Below, piece by piece: positions 10,301 through 18,582 of a stretch of 64,000 nucleotides of DNA. Made by a program: the position numbers and the translations under genes. The notes beneath the pieces were generated by a model. It searched no databases. It saw only the letters and a list, made by a program, of their open reading frames with translations, and was not told where the DNA came from. Each line of letters starts with the position of its first letter. Within the stretch, counting starts at the first letter, position 1. The DNA is from DASWNP01 sp036399175 (GTDB lineage Bacteria; Acidobacteriota; Blastocatellia; Pyrinomonadales; Pyrinomonadaceae), in assembly GCA_036399175.1 (NCBI GenBank), contig DASWNP010000059.1, forward strand, positions 223,716-287,715, read 5' to 3'.

Positions 10301-13159
10301 GGCACGCGCCCGCCCGAGCCGCTCTTCTTCCGCGCCAACACTAACGACTGCATCGTCTTCAAGCACACGAACCTCGTCCCGCGCGTCTACGTGCTCGACG
10401 ACTTTCAGGTCAGGACGCCGACAGACGTTATCGGCCAGCACATCCACCTCGTCAAGTTCGACGTGACATCTTCGGACGGCGCGGCCAACGGCTTCAACTA
10501 CGAAGACGGCACGCTCAGCCCCGAAGAGGTCATCGACCGCATCCACGCCATCAACGACGGGCCGAACCAGGGCATCATTCCGCCCGGCGGCGGCACGCCC
10601 GTCGGGCTCACGCCGCAACCGCACCCGTTCTTCGGCACGCTCGGCGCGCAGATTACCGTCCAGCGCTGGTTTGCCGACAACGTGCTCAACAACAACGGCT
10701 TCGACCGCACGCTTCGCACCGTCTTCACACACGACCACTTCGGCCCATCGACGCACCAGCAGGTCGGCCTCTACGCCGGTCTCGTCGCCGAGAAAGAGGG
10801 CTCGACCTGGCGCGATCCCGAGAGCGGCACCGTCTTCGGCACGCGCGACGACGGCGGGCCGACCAGTTGGCGTGCAGACATCATCCCGCCCGACGCGTCG
10901 CAGAGCTTCCGCGAATTTCTCATCGAGTTCGCAGACTTCCAGCACGCTTATCGCGCGGGCGGCGGCATCGACGCCGAAGGCCGTCCCGTGCCTGACCCGG
11001 CCAAAGTAGTCAACCCTCCGGCCAAGAAAGAGGCAGCCTTCCAGCCGCCCTTCGTCCTGCTCCAGAAGATGGATCAGTGCCCGGAGATTAACGCTGCGCC
11101 GCCGTGTCCCGAAGCCATCGCCGCCGCCGATGTCGGCACGATGGTCGTCAACTACCGCAACGAGCCGATTCCGCTCCGCATCTGGAACTTCGACGGCGTC
11201 GGCACCGAGCCGGGGCCGAACGACGTTCCGCAGCAAGCGCCCGGCGAAGCGGGCGACCTCGCACACGTCTATCGCTCCAACGTCACGCGCGTTGACCAGC
11301 GCTTCAACGTCCAGCCGACCTTCTACCCGCCGCTCACCGGCGGCGTCGAGCCGGGCGACCCGTTCACGCCGCTCATGCGAGCCTACGAGGACGACCGCGT
11401 GCAGATACGCGTTCTCGTCGGCGCACACGAAGAGGGGCACAACTTCTCCGTCAACGGCATCAAGTGGCTCTTCGAGCCGGGCACGCCCGAAGACCCTGCA
11501 TCCGTCAACAACTCGGGCTGGCGCGGCTCGCAGATGATGGGCATTTCCGAGCACTTTGAATTCCACGTGCCGGTGCTGCCCATGCCCTTCGAGGACGCGC
11601 AAGACCCGCCCGACTTCTTCGACTTCCGCTACGCGCCCGGCCACGGCGTAGACGACCAGTGGAACGGCATGTGGGGCATCCTTCGCGCCTACAGGGGCTC
11701 GCAGCCCGAAGCGGGCAGCAGTCTCCTCGCGCTGCCCGAAGAGGGCGGCTCGAAATCACCAACCCTGCTGCCGCTGCCGAGCAACCCTGACGGCAAAGCT
11801 TCGGTCGGGGGCTCGAAGTCGAAGTCGCTGGCCGCGACGGACGCTTCGGCCAGTGCCTCGACGGCGGGTGTCGCCGTCTGTCCGACGGGCGCTAACCCGC
11901 GCACGTTTAACGTCTCGGCCTACCTCGCGCGCGACCTGCTTGACGAACAGACGCTCGTCTACAACCCGCGCACCAACCTCGGCGGGCGACTCGAAGACCC
12001 GACCGCGATTATGTACGTCCGCAACGACGACGTGGACTCAACGACCGGCAAGCTCAAGCCGGATTTCCTGGTCGAGCCGCTCATCCTTCGCGCGAAGGCG
12101 GGCGACTGCATCACTCTCTACCTGACGAACAAGATACCGGAGGCTATCGACCTGCCCGGCCACAACACGATGCCGATGATTATCGACAACTTCAACGCCA
12201 ATCAGGTCAAGCCTTCCTCCAAAGTCGGACTGCACCCGCAGCTTTTGTTCTACGACGTGACCAAGAGCGACGGCATGAACGTCGGCTTCAACGAAGTGCA
12301 GACGGCCAACTATAACCAGACCGTCACCTATCGCTGGTACGCCGGCGACGTGAAGGTGGACAACGTGTCGGGGCAGCCCGTCTACACGCCCATCGAGTTC
12401 GGCTCGACCAACCTGATGCCCGCCGACCCGATTAAGCACACCAACAAGGGAGCCATCGGCGCGCTCATCATCGAGCCGCCGGACTTCGACGGAGCTAACG
12501 ACACCATCGGCGCTTCGGGCAAACGCTCGCACGCCGAAGTTACCCTTAACTTCAACCCTTATCGCACCACCATCAAGGAGAAAGTCCTGCTCTTCCAGAA
12601 CGACATCAACATGCGTTTCGGGAGTCGCACAGACGAGTGGGGCAATCTCAAGGCCGTGCCCAACACAGCCGAGGCCGAAGACCCCGAGGACTCCGGCCAG
12701 AAGGCCATCAACTACCGCACCGAGCCGATGTGGAAACGCATGGGCTTCGAGCCCGACACTCCGCTCGACGAAACGCGGAAGGTCGATTTCACCGCCTCGC
12801 TCTCGAACGGACAGGTCGGCGGCGACCCCGTCACGCCGCCCCTCTTCTCGATTTCGCGCGCCGCTCCCGTCCGCTTCCGCATCCTGCATCCGGGCGGCCA
12901 CGCGCGCAATCAGGTCTTCATCCTGCACGGACACGAATGGCAGGAGCTGCCCTACATCAACAACTCAACCCAGATAGGCAACAACACGCGCTCCGAGTGG
13001 AAGGGCGCGCAGGGCGGACACGGCCCCTCCAACCACTTCGACGTTGACCTCTTCTACGGCGCGGGCGGTCGCTTCCGCATCATCGGCGACTATCTCTACC
13101 GCGACCGCGCATCCTTCACCTTCGACGGAGGCGTCTGGGGCATCTTCCGCGTCAACTAA
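7325..13159 (+). CDS. Giant secreted multicopper-oxidase-like protein
   Basis: About 1,944 residues from the ATG at 7325, chosen because AAGGAG lies 8 bases upstream and a signal peptide follows directly; an in-frame start at 7214 would hide that signal. After an Ala/Ser/Glu-rich linker (about 35-150) comes an Ig-like domain (about 158-256, FYANGNLIGTDASAPYSV). Repeated cupredoxin-type modules follow. A histidine cluster at about 685-694 (HHIHHLHAHQW) and HCHFYPHFAMGM at 740-751 match the type 1/type 3 copper motif HCHxxxHxxxxM. Further His pairs occur in the second half (HIH, HDH, HGHEW), partly degenerate. Ordinary multicopper oxidases have 450-650 residues, so this looks like two or three oxidase units fused. 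The size and layout recall MnxG-like or other giant metal oxidases. The substrate is unknown. Confidence 0.85.
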   Translation: MRFKPPHFVLALLLLAIGSQTQSAQGQTVGALSPRALRAEVVRRSGRALTAHKPSGGASVAGANIHERDASEAPLGSPTTNATDAEAATAGSAEKDSVVAPPADASSASDESEAAKPSDKRMPPVLSPSEDSAADSASLGYQAMSMAATNLSAAFTSDVVITSPTPTALPSTTLRVPVNINVAATVAGTVGTVVRVEFYANGNLIGTDASAPYSVVWTNAGAGITTSTAFSLTAKAFNTGGQEYTSDPVSVTIRAPFSTGAPAPPSQCKVANVVAFDQVFFYNRLGALNPAGMIYALRRDVVPIDSSKGLIPGNVQLRQGKRARPLVLRMNIGDCLRINFQNLLHPDTDDDEQGEDNGDNYESPTELRRKNQPRTRTASAHVQGLQLVSSILSDGSFVGQNASSLVAPGEVATYIYYADKEGPNVMYSTAATTGGEGDGGSLAVGLFGVVQVEPTGAEYYRSQLTFQEMQWASNGERWPTGQPKINYDALYPAGHPFAGTPIVRMTSGNEIIHSDINAIITGPGRGNFASTTYPANPTEPNRNQPFREFSVVYHDEIKAVQAFPQFEDKPGNPLAHTLHSVRDAFAINYGTGGIGAEILANRFGVGPMHDCVDCNFEEFFLTSWAVGDPAMIVDVPANTTDSNYQIIPGPKATKAFFPEDPSNVHHSYINDHVKFRVVHAGPKEHHIHHLHAHQWLHTPNDDNSTYLDSQAIGPGSTFTTEITHNGSGNRNKVVGDSIFHCHFYPHFAMGMWELWRSHDVFEEGTPLDANGRPAPGSRALPDGEIAAGTPIPALVPIPTLAMAPMPQAQVAIVNGQIQVSGAGNPGFPFFVPARAGHRPPQPPLDTEFDGGLPRHIILDGTAFHHKEHLPQFDLQKARLDFDKGLVTAVAQQIPENGTPLEIAAMNYHAQRFHSSLTPEGTTANFITNGRPPVAGAPFADPCIDDNGAATFNRLITYKAAAFQFDIKLNKAGWHFPQQRILALWQDVQPTIDGTRPPEPLFFRANTNDCIVFKHTNLVPRVYVLDDFQVRTPTDVIGQHIHLVKFDVTSSDGAANGFNYEDGTLSPEEVIDRIHAINDGPNQGIIPPGGGTPVGLTPQPHPFFGTLGAQITVQRWFADNVLNNNGFDRTLRTVFTHDHFGPSTHQQVGLYAGLVAEKEGSTWRDPESGTVFGTRDDGGPTSWRADIIPPDASQSFREFLIEFADFQHAYRAGGGIDAEGRPVPDPAKVVNPPAKKEAAFQPPFVLLQKMDQCPEINAAPPCPEAIAAADVGTMVVNYRNEPIPLRIWNFDGVGTEPGPNDVPQQAPGEAGDLAHVYRSNVTRVDQRFNVQPTFYPPLTGGVEPGDPFTPLMRAYEDDRVQIRVLVGAHEEGHNFSVNGIKWLFEPGTPEDPASVNNSGWRGSQMMGISEHFEFHVPVLPMPFEDAQDPPDFFDFRYAPGHGVDDQWNGMWGILRAYRGSQPEAGSSLLALPEEGGSKSPTLLPLPSNPDGKASVGGSKSKSLAATDASASASTAGVAVCPTGANPRTFNVSAYLARDLLDEQTLVYNPRTNLGGRLEDPTAIMYVRNDDVDSTTGKLKPDFLVEPLILRAKAGDCITLYLTNKIPEAIDLPGHNTMPMIIDNFNANQVKPSSKVGLHPQLLFYDVTKSDGMNVGFNEVQTANYNQTVTYRWYAGDVKVDNVSGQPVYTPIEFGSTNLMPADPIKHTNKGAIGALIIEPPDFDGANDTIGASGKRSHAEVTLNFNPYRTTIKEKVLLFQNDINMRFGSRTDEWGNLKAVPNTAEAEDPEDSGQKAINYRTEPMWKRMGFEPDTPLDETRKVDFTASLSNGQVGGDPVTPPLFSISRAAPVRFRILHPGGHARNQVFILHGHEWQELPYINNSTQIGNNTRSEWKGAQGGHGPSNHFDVDLFYGAGGRFRIIGDYLYRDRASFTFDGGVWGIFRVN

Positions 13160-13198
13160 CGCGGACGAGCATTCAGTCTAACCTTCAACCGAACAAAC

Positions 13199-13237
13199 AG
13201 AAGAGGGCGAGATTTAATTCAAATCTCGCCCTCTTCT
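13199..13237 (+). terminator. Hairpin terminator after the oxidase gene
   Basis: A perfect 17-bp inverted repeat (13199-13215 and 13221-13237) with a 5-base loop lies 40 bases after the stop codon. There is no long T-run, but the stem contains GGGCGAG and the position is right. Confidence 0.75.
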
Positions 13238-13343
13238 CACCTCCGGCTGACGCCCGGATAGCATTCTTTTCATCCTTGATTTATCCTTCCCCGGTCGTCG
13301 CGCGCGGCGAAGCTCAATTTCGTGCACTCACCCCGGCAGCATC

Positions 13344-14336
13344 ATGCGTCCAGACCTAACGAGAATTAATCTGCTCAATATCGGATTGATGCTGCTATCG
13401 TGCCTGATAGCTTACGTCGTCCCTTTGGAGCTATTCATCTTCTCCTACGCCGTCTTGGGCCCACTGCACTACCTGACTCAAATCTCCTGGCTCCAGAAAC
13501 GCCGGTTCTATACGCAGGGCAAGTATGATTACCTGTTCCTCATCCTGCTGTGCGCCGCGATTCTCTCGCTCGTCCTTCTGAGGTCGCGCATTTCCAGCTC
13601 CTTCTTCATCGCCGTCGGCTTCGGCAGCGCAGTCGCGCTCGCCTTCTTGAAACAGACGAAACACAAGATTATCTTCATCACACTCGTCGTCATCGCCGCC
13701 GTCTTAGCCAGAAGGCTTCCCGCTTACGGCCTCCTCTTCGGAACTTTCCTCCCGACCATCATTCACGTCTACGTCTTCACAGGCTTATTCATCCTCTACG
13801 GCGCTTTGAAGAGCAGGAGCGCTTCGGCCTACATGTCTCTCTGCGTCTTCCTCGCCTGCGGATTCATCTTCTTCGTCTATAACCCGACGCTGCTGAGCGT
13901 CAGCGACAACGCATATCTACGCGCGGCTTACGCTCCGTTTCAGAGGATGACGCTCTACCTGTCCAGGTTACTCGGCGCTTCCAGCCTCGCGAGCGCCCGC
14001 AACCTCTACGATGCCGGAGCAGGCGTCGCCCTCCTGCGCTTCGTCGCCTACGCCTACACCTACCACTATCTTAACTGGTTTTCTAAAACCTCCCTCATCG
14101 GATGGCACGAAATTTCCCGACGGCGCATGAGCGTCATCCTGCTCCTCTGGCTGCTTTCGGTAGGCATTTACGCCATCGACTATCGAATGGGCTTCGCCAT
14201 CCTGCTCGTCCTCAGCGTCGGGCACGTGATTCTTGAGTTTCCGCTCAATCATCAAACCATCTGGGGCATCGTCCGCGAGATAAAGAAGCGCCTCAGAGCA
14301 AACCCTCAATTTCGAGAGCAAGGCGCGTCCTCTTGA
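13344..14336 (+). CDS. Polytopic membrane protein of unknown function
   Basis: A 330-residue protein with eight or more hydrophobic segments spread from residue 10 to 310. Histidines sit in or near the membrane segments: GPLHYLTQISWL (about 38-50), IIHVYVF, HYLNWFSKTSLIGWHE (about 240-255) and SVGHVILEFPLNH (about 295-307). Such buried histidines suggest a metal or cofactor site, faintly recalling membrane oxygenase/hydroxylase families such as Blh/Brp-like proteins, but I cannot confirm any family. It is the last host gene before the integrated element and follows the oxidase gene in the same direction after a terminator, so it is probably its own unit. Confidence 0.75.
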   Translation: MRPDLTRINLLNIGLMLLSCLIAYVVPLELFIFSYAVLGPLHYLTQISWLQKRRFYTQGKYDYLFLILLCAAILSLVLLRSRISSSFFIAVGFGSAVALAFLKQTKHKIIFITLVVIAAVLARRLPAYGLLFGTFLPTIIHVYVFTGLFILYGALKSRSASAYMSLCVFLACGFIFFVYNPTLLSVSDNAYLRAAYAPFQRMTLYLSRLLGASSLASARNLYDAGAGVALLRFVAYAYTYHYLNWFSKTSLIGWHEISRRRMSVILLLWLLSVGIYAIDYRMGFAILLVLSVGHVILEFPLNHQTIWGIVREIKKRLRANPQFREQGASS

Positions 14337-14460
14337 ATCTCAACGCCCTCCTCCGACAATCCAGCCCACGCCCGCCACGAGTCGAAGTGTCACTACACAT
14401 CGCGATGGCTGCGAGACAAAGCGCGACGAGATGTGAAACGGGAAAATAACCTGAAATGCA

Positions 14461-14490
14461 AAAACGGGCAGCTCGTGGGCTGCCCGTTTT
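14461..14490. terminator. Bidirectional terminator, originally downstream of tRNA-Asn
   Basis: A perfect 12-bp inverted repeat (AAAACGGGCAGC at 14461-14472, its complement at 14479-14490) ends in TTTT in both directions. Before the element inserted, the minus-strand tRNA-Asn would have read straight into it. It now also closes the 13344-14336 gene. Confidence 0.85.
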
Positions 14491-14498
14491 CACATTGA

Positions 14499-14549
<51 letters not shown>

Positions 14550-15011
14550 AAGTGGCCTTTGAGTATTTCAGAGTAATATAGAATGGTGCAAAACGCTTGT
14601 CTAAAATGGAGTTAAGGCCGATTTACTTTCTCAGTGTTCTTTCATGGAATTAAGTGTTTTTCTATGTGGTTCACCTAGTTATGTCACATTTCATGTCACA
14701 ATAGATCGAGTTACGAATAAAGGTTTCGCAGTTTCATTTTGGACATATATCATGGAGCGTTATGGAGTATTACAGCCGCATAAATGCTGGCGTTTTTAGT
14801 CCGCCTAGTACTCTAATGATGCTCCATATATGTAAGTGGTTCACTACATTCCCTACTACAGATTAAAGCGAGCCTTACTAACACATTGACATTCATTACT
14901 AGGAACTACTACTCTCAACTGTCACTTCCTGCTGCTGACTAACCTTTTCCTTAGCCAGCTATTAGCAACCTACCCCGGCAATTTTGGTTAATACGTTTGA
15001 GGCTATTTGGT
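14550..15011. other. Element left end with putative integrase arm sites
   Basis: An AT-rich non-coding stretch. Two ATGTCACA octamers at 14681-14688 and 14693-14700, 12 bases apart, match a pair with the same spacing at 36509-36516 and 36521-36528 near attR. GTGGTTCAC occurs at about 14666 and again at about 14837. Paired short repeats inside each end are expected of tyrosine-integrase or excisionase arm sites. The helicase promoter must also lie here. Confidence 0.5.
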
Positions 15012-17621
15012 ATGACCTCATCAATAACTATAAAAGATTTATGGGGCGATGTTGACTTCAACCCAAACGATAGACAACGAGAAGCCATCCTTCATAGCGA
15101 AGGCCCGCTTTTCCTAACCGCTGGCCCCGGTTCTGGTAAAACTCGTGTGCTTCTGTGGCGTACAGTCAATCTGATCGTGTTTGAGGGTGTTAAGCCGGAA
15201 GAGATTTTTTTGAGCACCTTCACGGAGAAGGCTGCATTTCAACTACGCGAGGGCTTGCGCGCTCTGCTAGGTCTGGTCACAAACTACACCAACACACCTT
15301 ACGATCTCTCAAAAATGTACGTCGGCACAGTACATTCGCTCTGCCAGCGTCTTATTGCTGATCGTCGTTTCTCGCCGGATCGTCGCCGCTCTGCCACCCC
15401 GGTTTTGCTGGATGAACTAAGTCAGTATTTCCATCTCTATCATCCACGTAGCTTTCAGAGCCTTATCGAAGCAGCCGAAATCACTGACATTCAAACAATC
15501 AACCTCTTCTTCCGTGATACATATCAAGGTAAGGGATCAGCCTCTCGTCACAAAGCGGTAACGCACTGCATCGAGTTATTCAATCGAATTTCCGAGGAGT
15601 GTCTGGATTGCGAAACGGCTGCTGGGCAAACACAAGATGAAATGCTTAGGCGCTTGCTCAAGATGTATCAGGCATACAGAACAACGCTTGCGCCTGCCGG
15701 AAGCACCACCGAACAGGTGGATTTCTCGTTATTGCAGCAGAAAGCTTATGACGCACTAAGTCAATCACCCGAAGCCGAGCGCGTCTTTAAGCACGTTATC
15801 ATTGACGAATATCAGGACACGAACACAATCCAAGAGAAGCTTTTCTTCAAACTCGCTAAAGGACATCAAAACATCTGCGTAGTCGGTGACGATGACCAAG
15901 CACTGTATCGTTTCAGAGGTGCAACTGTTGAAAACTTTGTGCAGTTTCCACAACGTGTCCAGAAACATTGGGAACGTGAGCCTAAGAAGATTCCCCTGAG
16001 CATTAACTACCGATCCCGTAAGTTGATCGTTAATTTTTACACTGAGTTCATTGACCAGTGTGACTGGTGTACCGAAGACGGGTCAGGGCATTACCGTATC
16101 GTTGATAAGAACATCACGGCCCACAGCACAGACAATCTTCCGGCTGTTGTCGCCAGCTCGAACACGAATTCTAGCGACGCTTGCAGCGAGGTTGCGCAAC
16201 TTGTTCGCACACTGATTGATACAGGCAAGGTGCAAGACCCCAATCAGATTGCCTTCCTCTTCCCCTCAGTCAAGAATAACAAGCAAGTAGAACGCATGAA
16301 GACGGCGCTTGAAAATAAAGGCTTGCGAGTTTATGCGCCGCGAGCCGGACGTTTCTTAGAGGTAGAAGAAGCGATCGCCTTCTTCGGCGTTCTTTTAGCT
16401 GTCTTTGGCAAACCAGTTAAAGGCGACTTTTCAAGCCGGGGCTATGATGAATTTTTCGATTGGATGGATGAATGTCTTGATGCGGCCAAAGAGATCATGA
16501 AGCGCGATGAACAACTTACGCGCTACATTGATGAGCGGCGCGAAGAGATCACCCACGTTATGAGTGACTACGCAGCTTTAATGGAGACTGTGGCGCGCGA
16601 GAATTGGGATATAGAAGCGCCTTATGAGATTGATCAGATGAAGCGCAAGCTAGCGGGCACACAAGGCTTATCTCAGGCGGCAAAGAAGAATCTTACCAGC
16701 TTCTATTTTGAGAAGGCCATCAAACGCCGCGCCGAAAGAGGCAATCCTTTCCCCTTAAGGTATGTAGTAGGGGCTGTTACATCGCTAGATTGGAGCGTGC
16801 TTGATCTTTTTTATCGCATTTGCGGCTTTGACCACTTCAAAGCATGGTTTGACTTGGCTGAATCAGGAACGGATGAAGGCCACGTTGCCAACCTCGGACT
16901 CATTACACAATATCTTGCGCGCTTCATGGAAGAGTACTCACCCATTATAAACGGCAATTTTCTATCCGACGATAAGTTCAAGCGGTCGCTCTTTCTCTCG
17001 TACCTTTACGCACTATTTCGGCTCGGCGAATCTGAGCACGAAGATGCAGACGATCCGTTTCCGAAGGGGCGTGTCCCTTTCCTGACAATCCATCAATCGA
17101 AGGGCCTAGAATTCCCCATTGTTGTGCTGGGTAGTGTGATGAAAAGGGATCGCGGCCCACAATTTGTTGAAGAACTAATCCGCCCGTTTCTTGACCGTGA
17201 TGGTGAGCCGCTTGCACGAATTTCAGAGTTCGACATCATGCGAATGTTCTATGTCGCGCTATCTCGCGCACAGAATTTGCTAGTGATTGCAAATCCGCGT
17301 GGGCAGGGATTGAGCACATACAAGCACTTCAAATCAATGCTCAACAATAACTTTCCACGTATACCACAGCTTGATATAGCAACTGTGCCAGTAGCGAAGC
17401 CTGAAGACGATGACGCGCCACGAAACTATAGCTATACCAGTGATTATCTACTTTTCCAGAAGTGCCCACGCCAGTACATGATCTTCCGCAAGTTCGGCTT
17501 TATTCCGTCTCGTTCACAGACACAGTTCTTTGGAAGTCTCGTTCACCAAACGATTGAAGACTTACACCATCTCTTGATAGGGCAGCGTGAGAAACAAAGG
17601 CAGGTGGCTAATGATCAATGA
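15012..17621 (+). CDS. UvrD/AddA-like SF1 helicase with truncated nuclease domain
   Basis: About 869 residues from the ATG at 15012, which follows a GAGG; a TTG at 14997 is an alternative. SF1A motifs are all present: Walker A AGPGSGKT (about 37-44), IDEYQDT (about 263-269), GDDDQALYRFRGA, NYRSRK (about 332), HQSKGLEFP (about 693) and VALSRA. The C-terminus ends with the opening of a RecB/AddB-type nuclease: FQKCPRQYMIF (C818, a likely first Fe-S ligand) and GSLVHQTIEDLHH. The rest of that nuclease is the next gene, in another frame and overlapping by 11 bases. It is first of a plus-strand series with the nuclease, SH3 protein and type III R-M genes. A role in DNA-end processing or defence is inferred. 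Confidence 0.88.
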   Translation: MTSSITIKDLWGDVDFNPNDRQREAILHSEGPLFLTAGPGSGKTRVLLWRTVNLIVFEGVKPEEIFLSTFTEKAAFQLREGLRALLGLVTNYTNTPYDLSKMYVGTVHSLCQRLIADRRFSPDRRRSATPVLLDELSQYFHLYHPRSFQSLIEAAEITDIQTINLFFRDTYQGKGSASRHKAVTHCIELFNRISEECLDCETAAGQTQDEMLRRLLKMYQAYRTTLAPAGSTTEQVDFSLLQQKAYDALSQSPEAERVFKHVIIDEYQDTNTIQEKLFFKLAKGHQNICVVGDDDQALYRFRGATVENFVQFPQRVQKHWEREPKKIPLSINYRSRKLIVNFYTEFIDQCDWCTEDGSGHYRIVDKNITAHSTDNLPAVVASSNTNSSDACSEVAQLVRTLIDTGKVQDPNQIAFLFPSVKNNKQVERMKTALENKGLRVYAPRAGRFLEVEEAIAFFGVLLAVFGKPVKGDFSSRGYDEFFDWMDECLDAAKEIMKRDEQLTRYIDERREEITHVMSDYAALMETVARENWDIEAPYEIDQMKRKLAGTQGLSQAAKKNLTSFYFEKAIKRRAERGNPFPLRYVVGAVTSLDWSVLDLFYRICGFDHFKAWFDLAESGTDEGHVANLGLITQYLARFMEEYSPIINGNFLSDDKFKRSLFLSYLYALFRLGESEHEDADDPFPKGRVPFLTIHQSKGLEFPIVVLGSVMKRDRGPQFVEELIRPFLDRDGEPLARISEFDIMRMFYVALSRAQNLLVIANPRGQGLSTYKHFKSMLNNNFPRIPQLDIATVPVAKPEDDDAPRNYSYTSDYLLFQKCPRQYMIFRKFGFIPSRSQTQFFGSLVHQTIEDLHHLLIGQREKQRQVANDQ

Positions 17622-18498
17622 AGAAGTCACTCATGGAGAAACTAATACAATAAATAGCTTATCGGATGAGCATATTGAAGCATTTCTGCGACAGGCTTTT
17701 GAGGAAAACTATGAGTCGCTAAGACTTGAAGGCGGCCATGCCCTGACCCCCTATACTAAGGACATCGCTTTCCAGCAGGTCTTACGATACTGGCAAAAGC
17801 TGCGAGAGGTTGCCGAGCGCGTCACCGACACCGAAGTGAAATTGACGCTGCCCGAACAGCGAACACCTGAAGGAAGGCGATATTCTATTGAGGGCATTGT
17901 TGACATCGTCCGTGAGGATGAGCGCACTATTATGTACGATATCAAGACCCATGATGCGGACTACGTGCGTGGCAACATAGAACAGTACGAGAAGCAACTC
18001 AACGTCTATGCACACATTTGGCAGAGTCTACGCGGGCAACCACTTGATGAGACTGCGATCATCGCCACAGCTTTTCCCGGTGAACTTAATGAGGCGATAC
18101 AGCGCGGGGATGAAAAGCTGATAGCGCGTGAAATGGCGCGCTGGGAGCCGCTTGTGCCCGTGCCCCTCGATCAAGGTCACGTCGAGGCGACGATTGAAGA
18201 CTTCGGCTGTGTGGTTGACCAGATTGAGGGCAAGGCGTTTCAGCCGCCGCCTGTAGAACGCCTCAAAGAGAAGGTGCCGGGGATGAAAGCGCCCTTCGCT
18301 GTGCAAGTTTGCCGCAACTGCGACGCGCGTTTCTCTTGCAAGTCTTACCGCAACTACGCGCTCACGGCGGCCAGCAGCCGGATCGAGTTCAAGTTCAGCC
18401 AGTTCTTCAGCGACGGCGTCAGCGAGCCTGAGCGTGCGGAATGGATCGCCGTCAACCTCGCCGAAGCGCCGCCCGACACGACCGACGACGGGGTGTAA
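17611..18498 (+). CDS. RecB/AddB-like PD-(D/E)XK nuclease, separate C-terminal half
   Basis: A 295-residue protein starting at the ATG at 17611, which has AGGCAGGTGG just upstream and overlaps the helicase stop by 11 bases (ATGATCAATGA), a coupled arrangement. Nuclease motifs are EGIVDIV (D98) and YDIKTHD (D110, K112). A Cys cluster CRNCDARFSC (C234, C237, C243) supplies the last three ligands of a 4Fe-4S site of the AddB/Cas4 type; the first ligand would be C818 of the helicase. The nuclease domain is thus divided between two polypeptides that must assemble, unless the sequence has a frameshift or ribosomes shift frame. In related proteins helicase and nuclease are usually one chain of about 1,150 residues. 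Confidence 0.82.
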   Translation: MINEEVTHGETNTINSLSDEHIEAFLRQAFEENYESLRLEGGHALTPYTKDIAFQQVLRYWQKLREVAERVTDTEVKLTLPEQRTPEGRRYSIEGIVDIVREDERTIMYDIKTHDADYVRGNIEQYEKQLNVYAHIWQSLRGQPLDETAIIATAFPGELNEAIQRGDEKLIAREMARWEPLVPVPLDQGHVEATIEDFGCVVDQIEGKAFQPPPVERLKEKVPGMKAPFAVQVCRNCDARFSCKSYRNYALTAASSRIEFKFSQFFSDGVSEPERAEWIAVNLAEAPPDTTDDGV

Positions 18499-18582
18499 GG
18501 ATAGGAGACTTGCCGAAAGCGATAGCACGCGGATGTCTGATAGTCTTGCTCTACTGTCACCCGCGAAAGGATCGTGAGCCTC

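Noticed and set aside
9191..11644. Long minus-strand frames within the oxidase gene
   Set aside because: These are shadows of the high-GC coding strand; they lack domains and ribosome binding sites.
17587..17621. Programmed ribosomal frameshift between helicase and nuclease
   Set aside because: No slippery heptamer or downstream structure is evident, and a Shine-Dalgarno plus ATG explains separate translation; kept only as a possibility in the finding.
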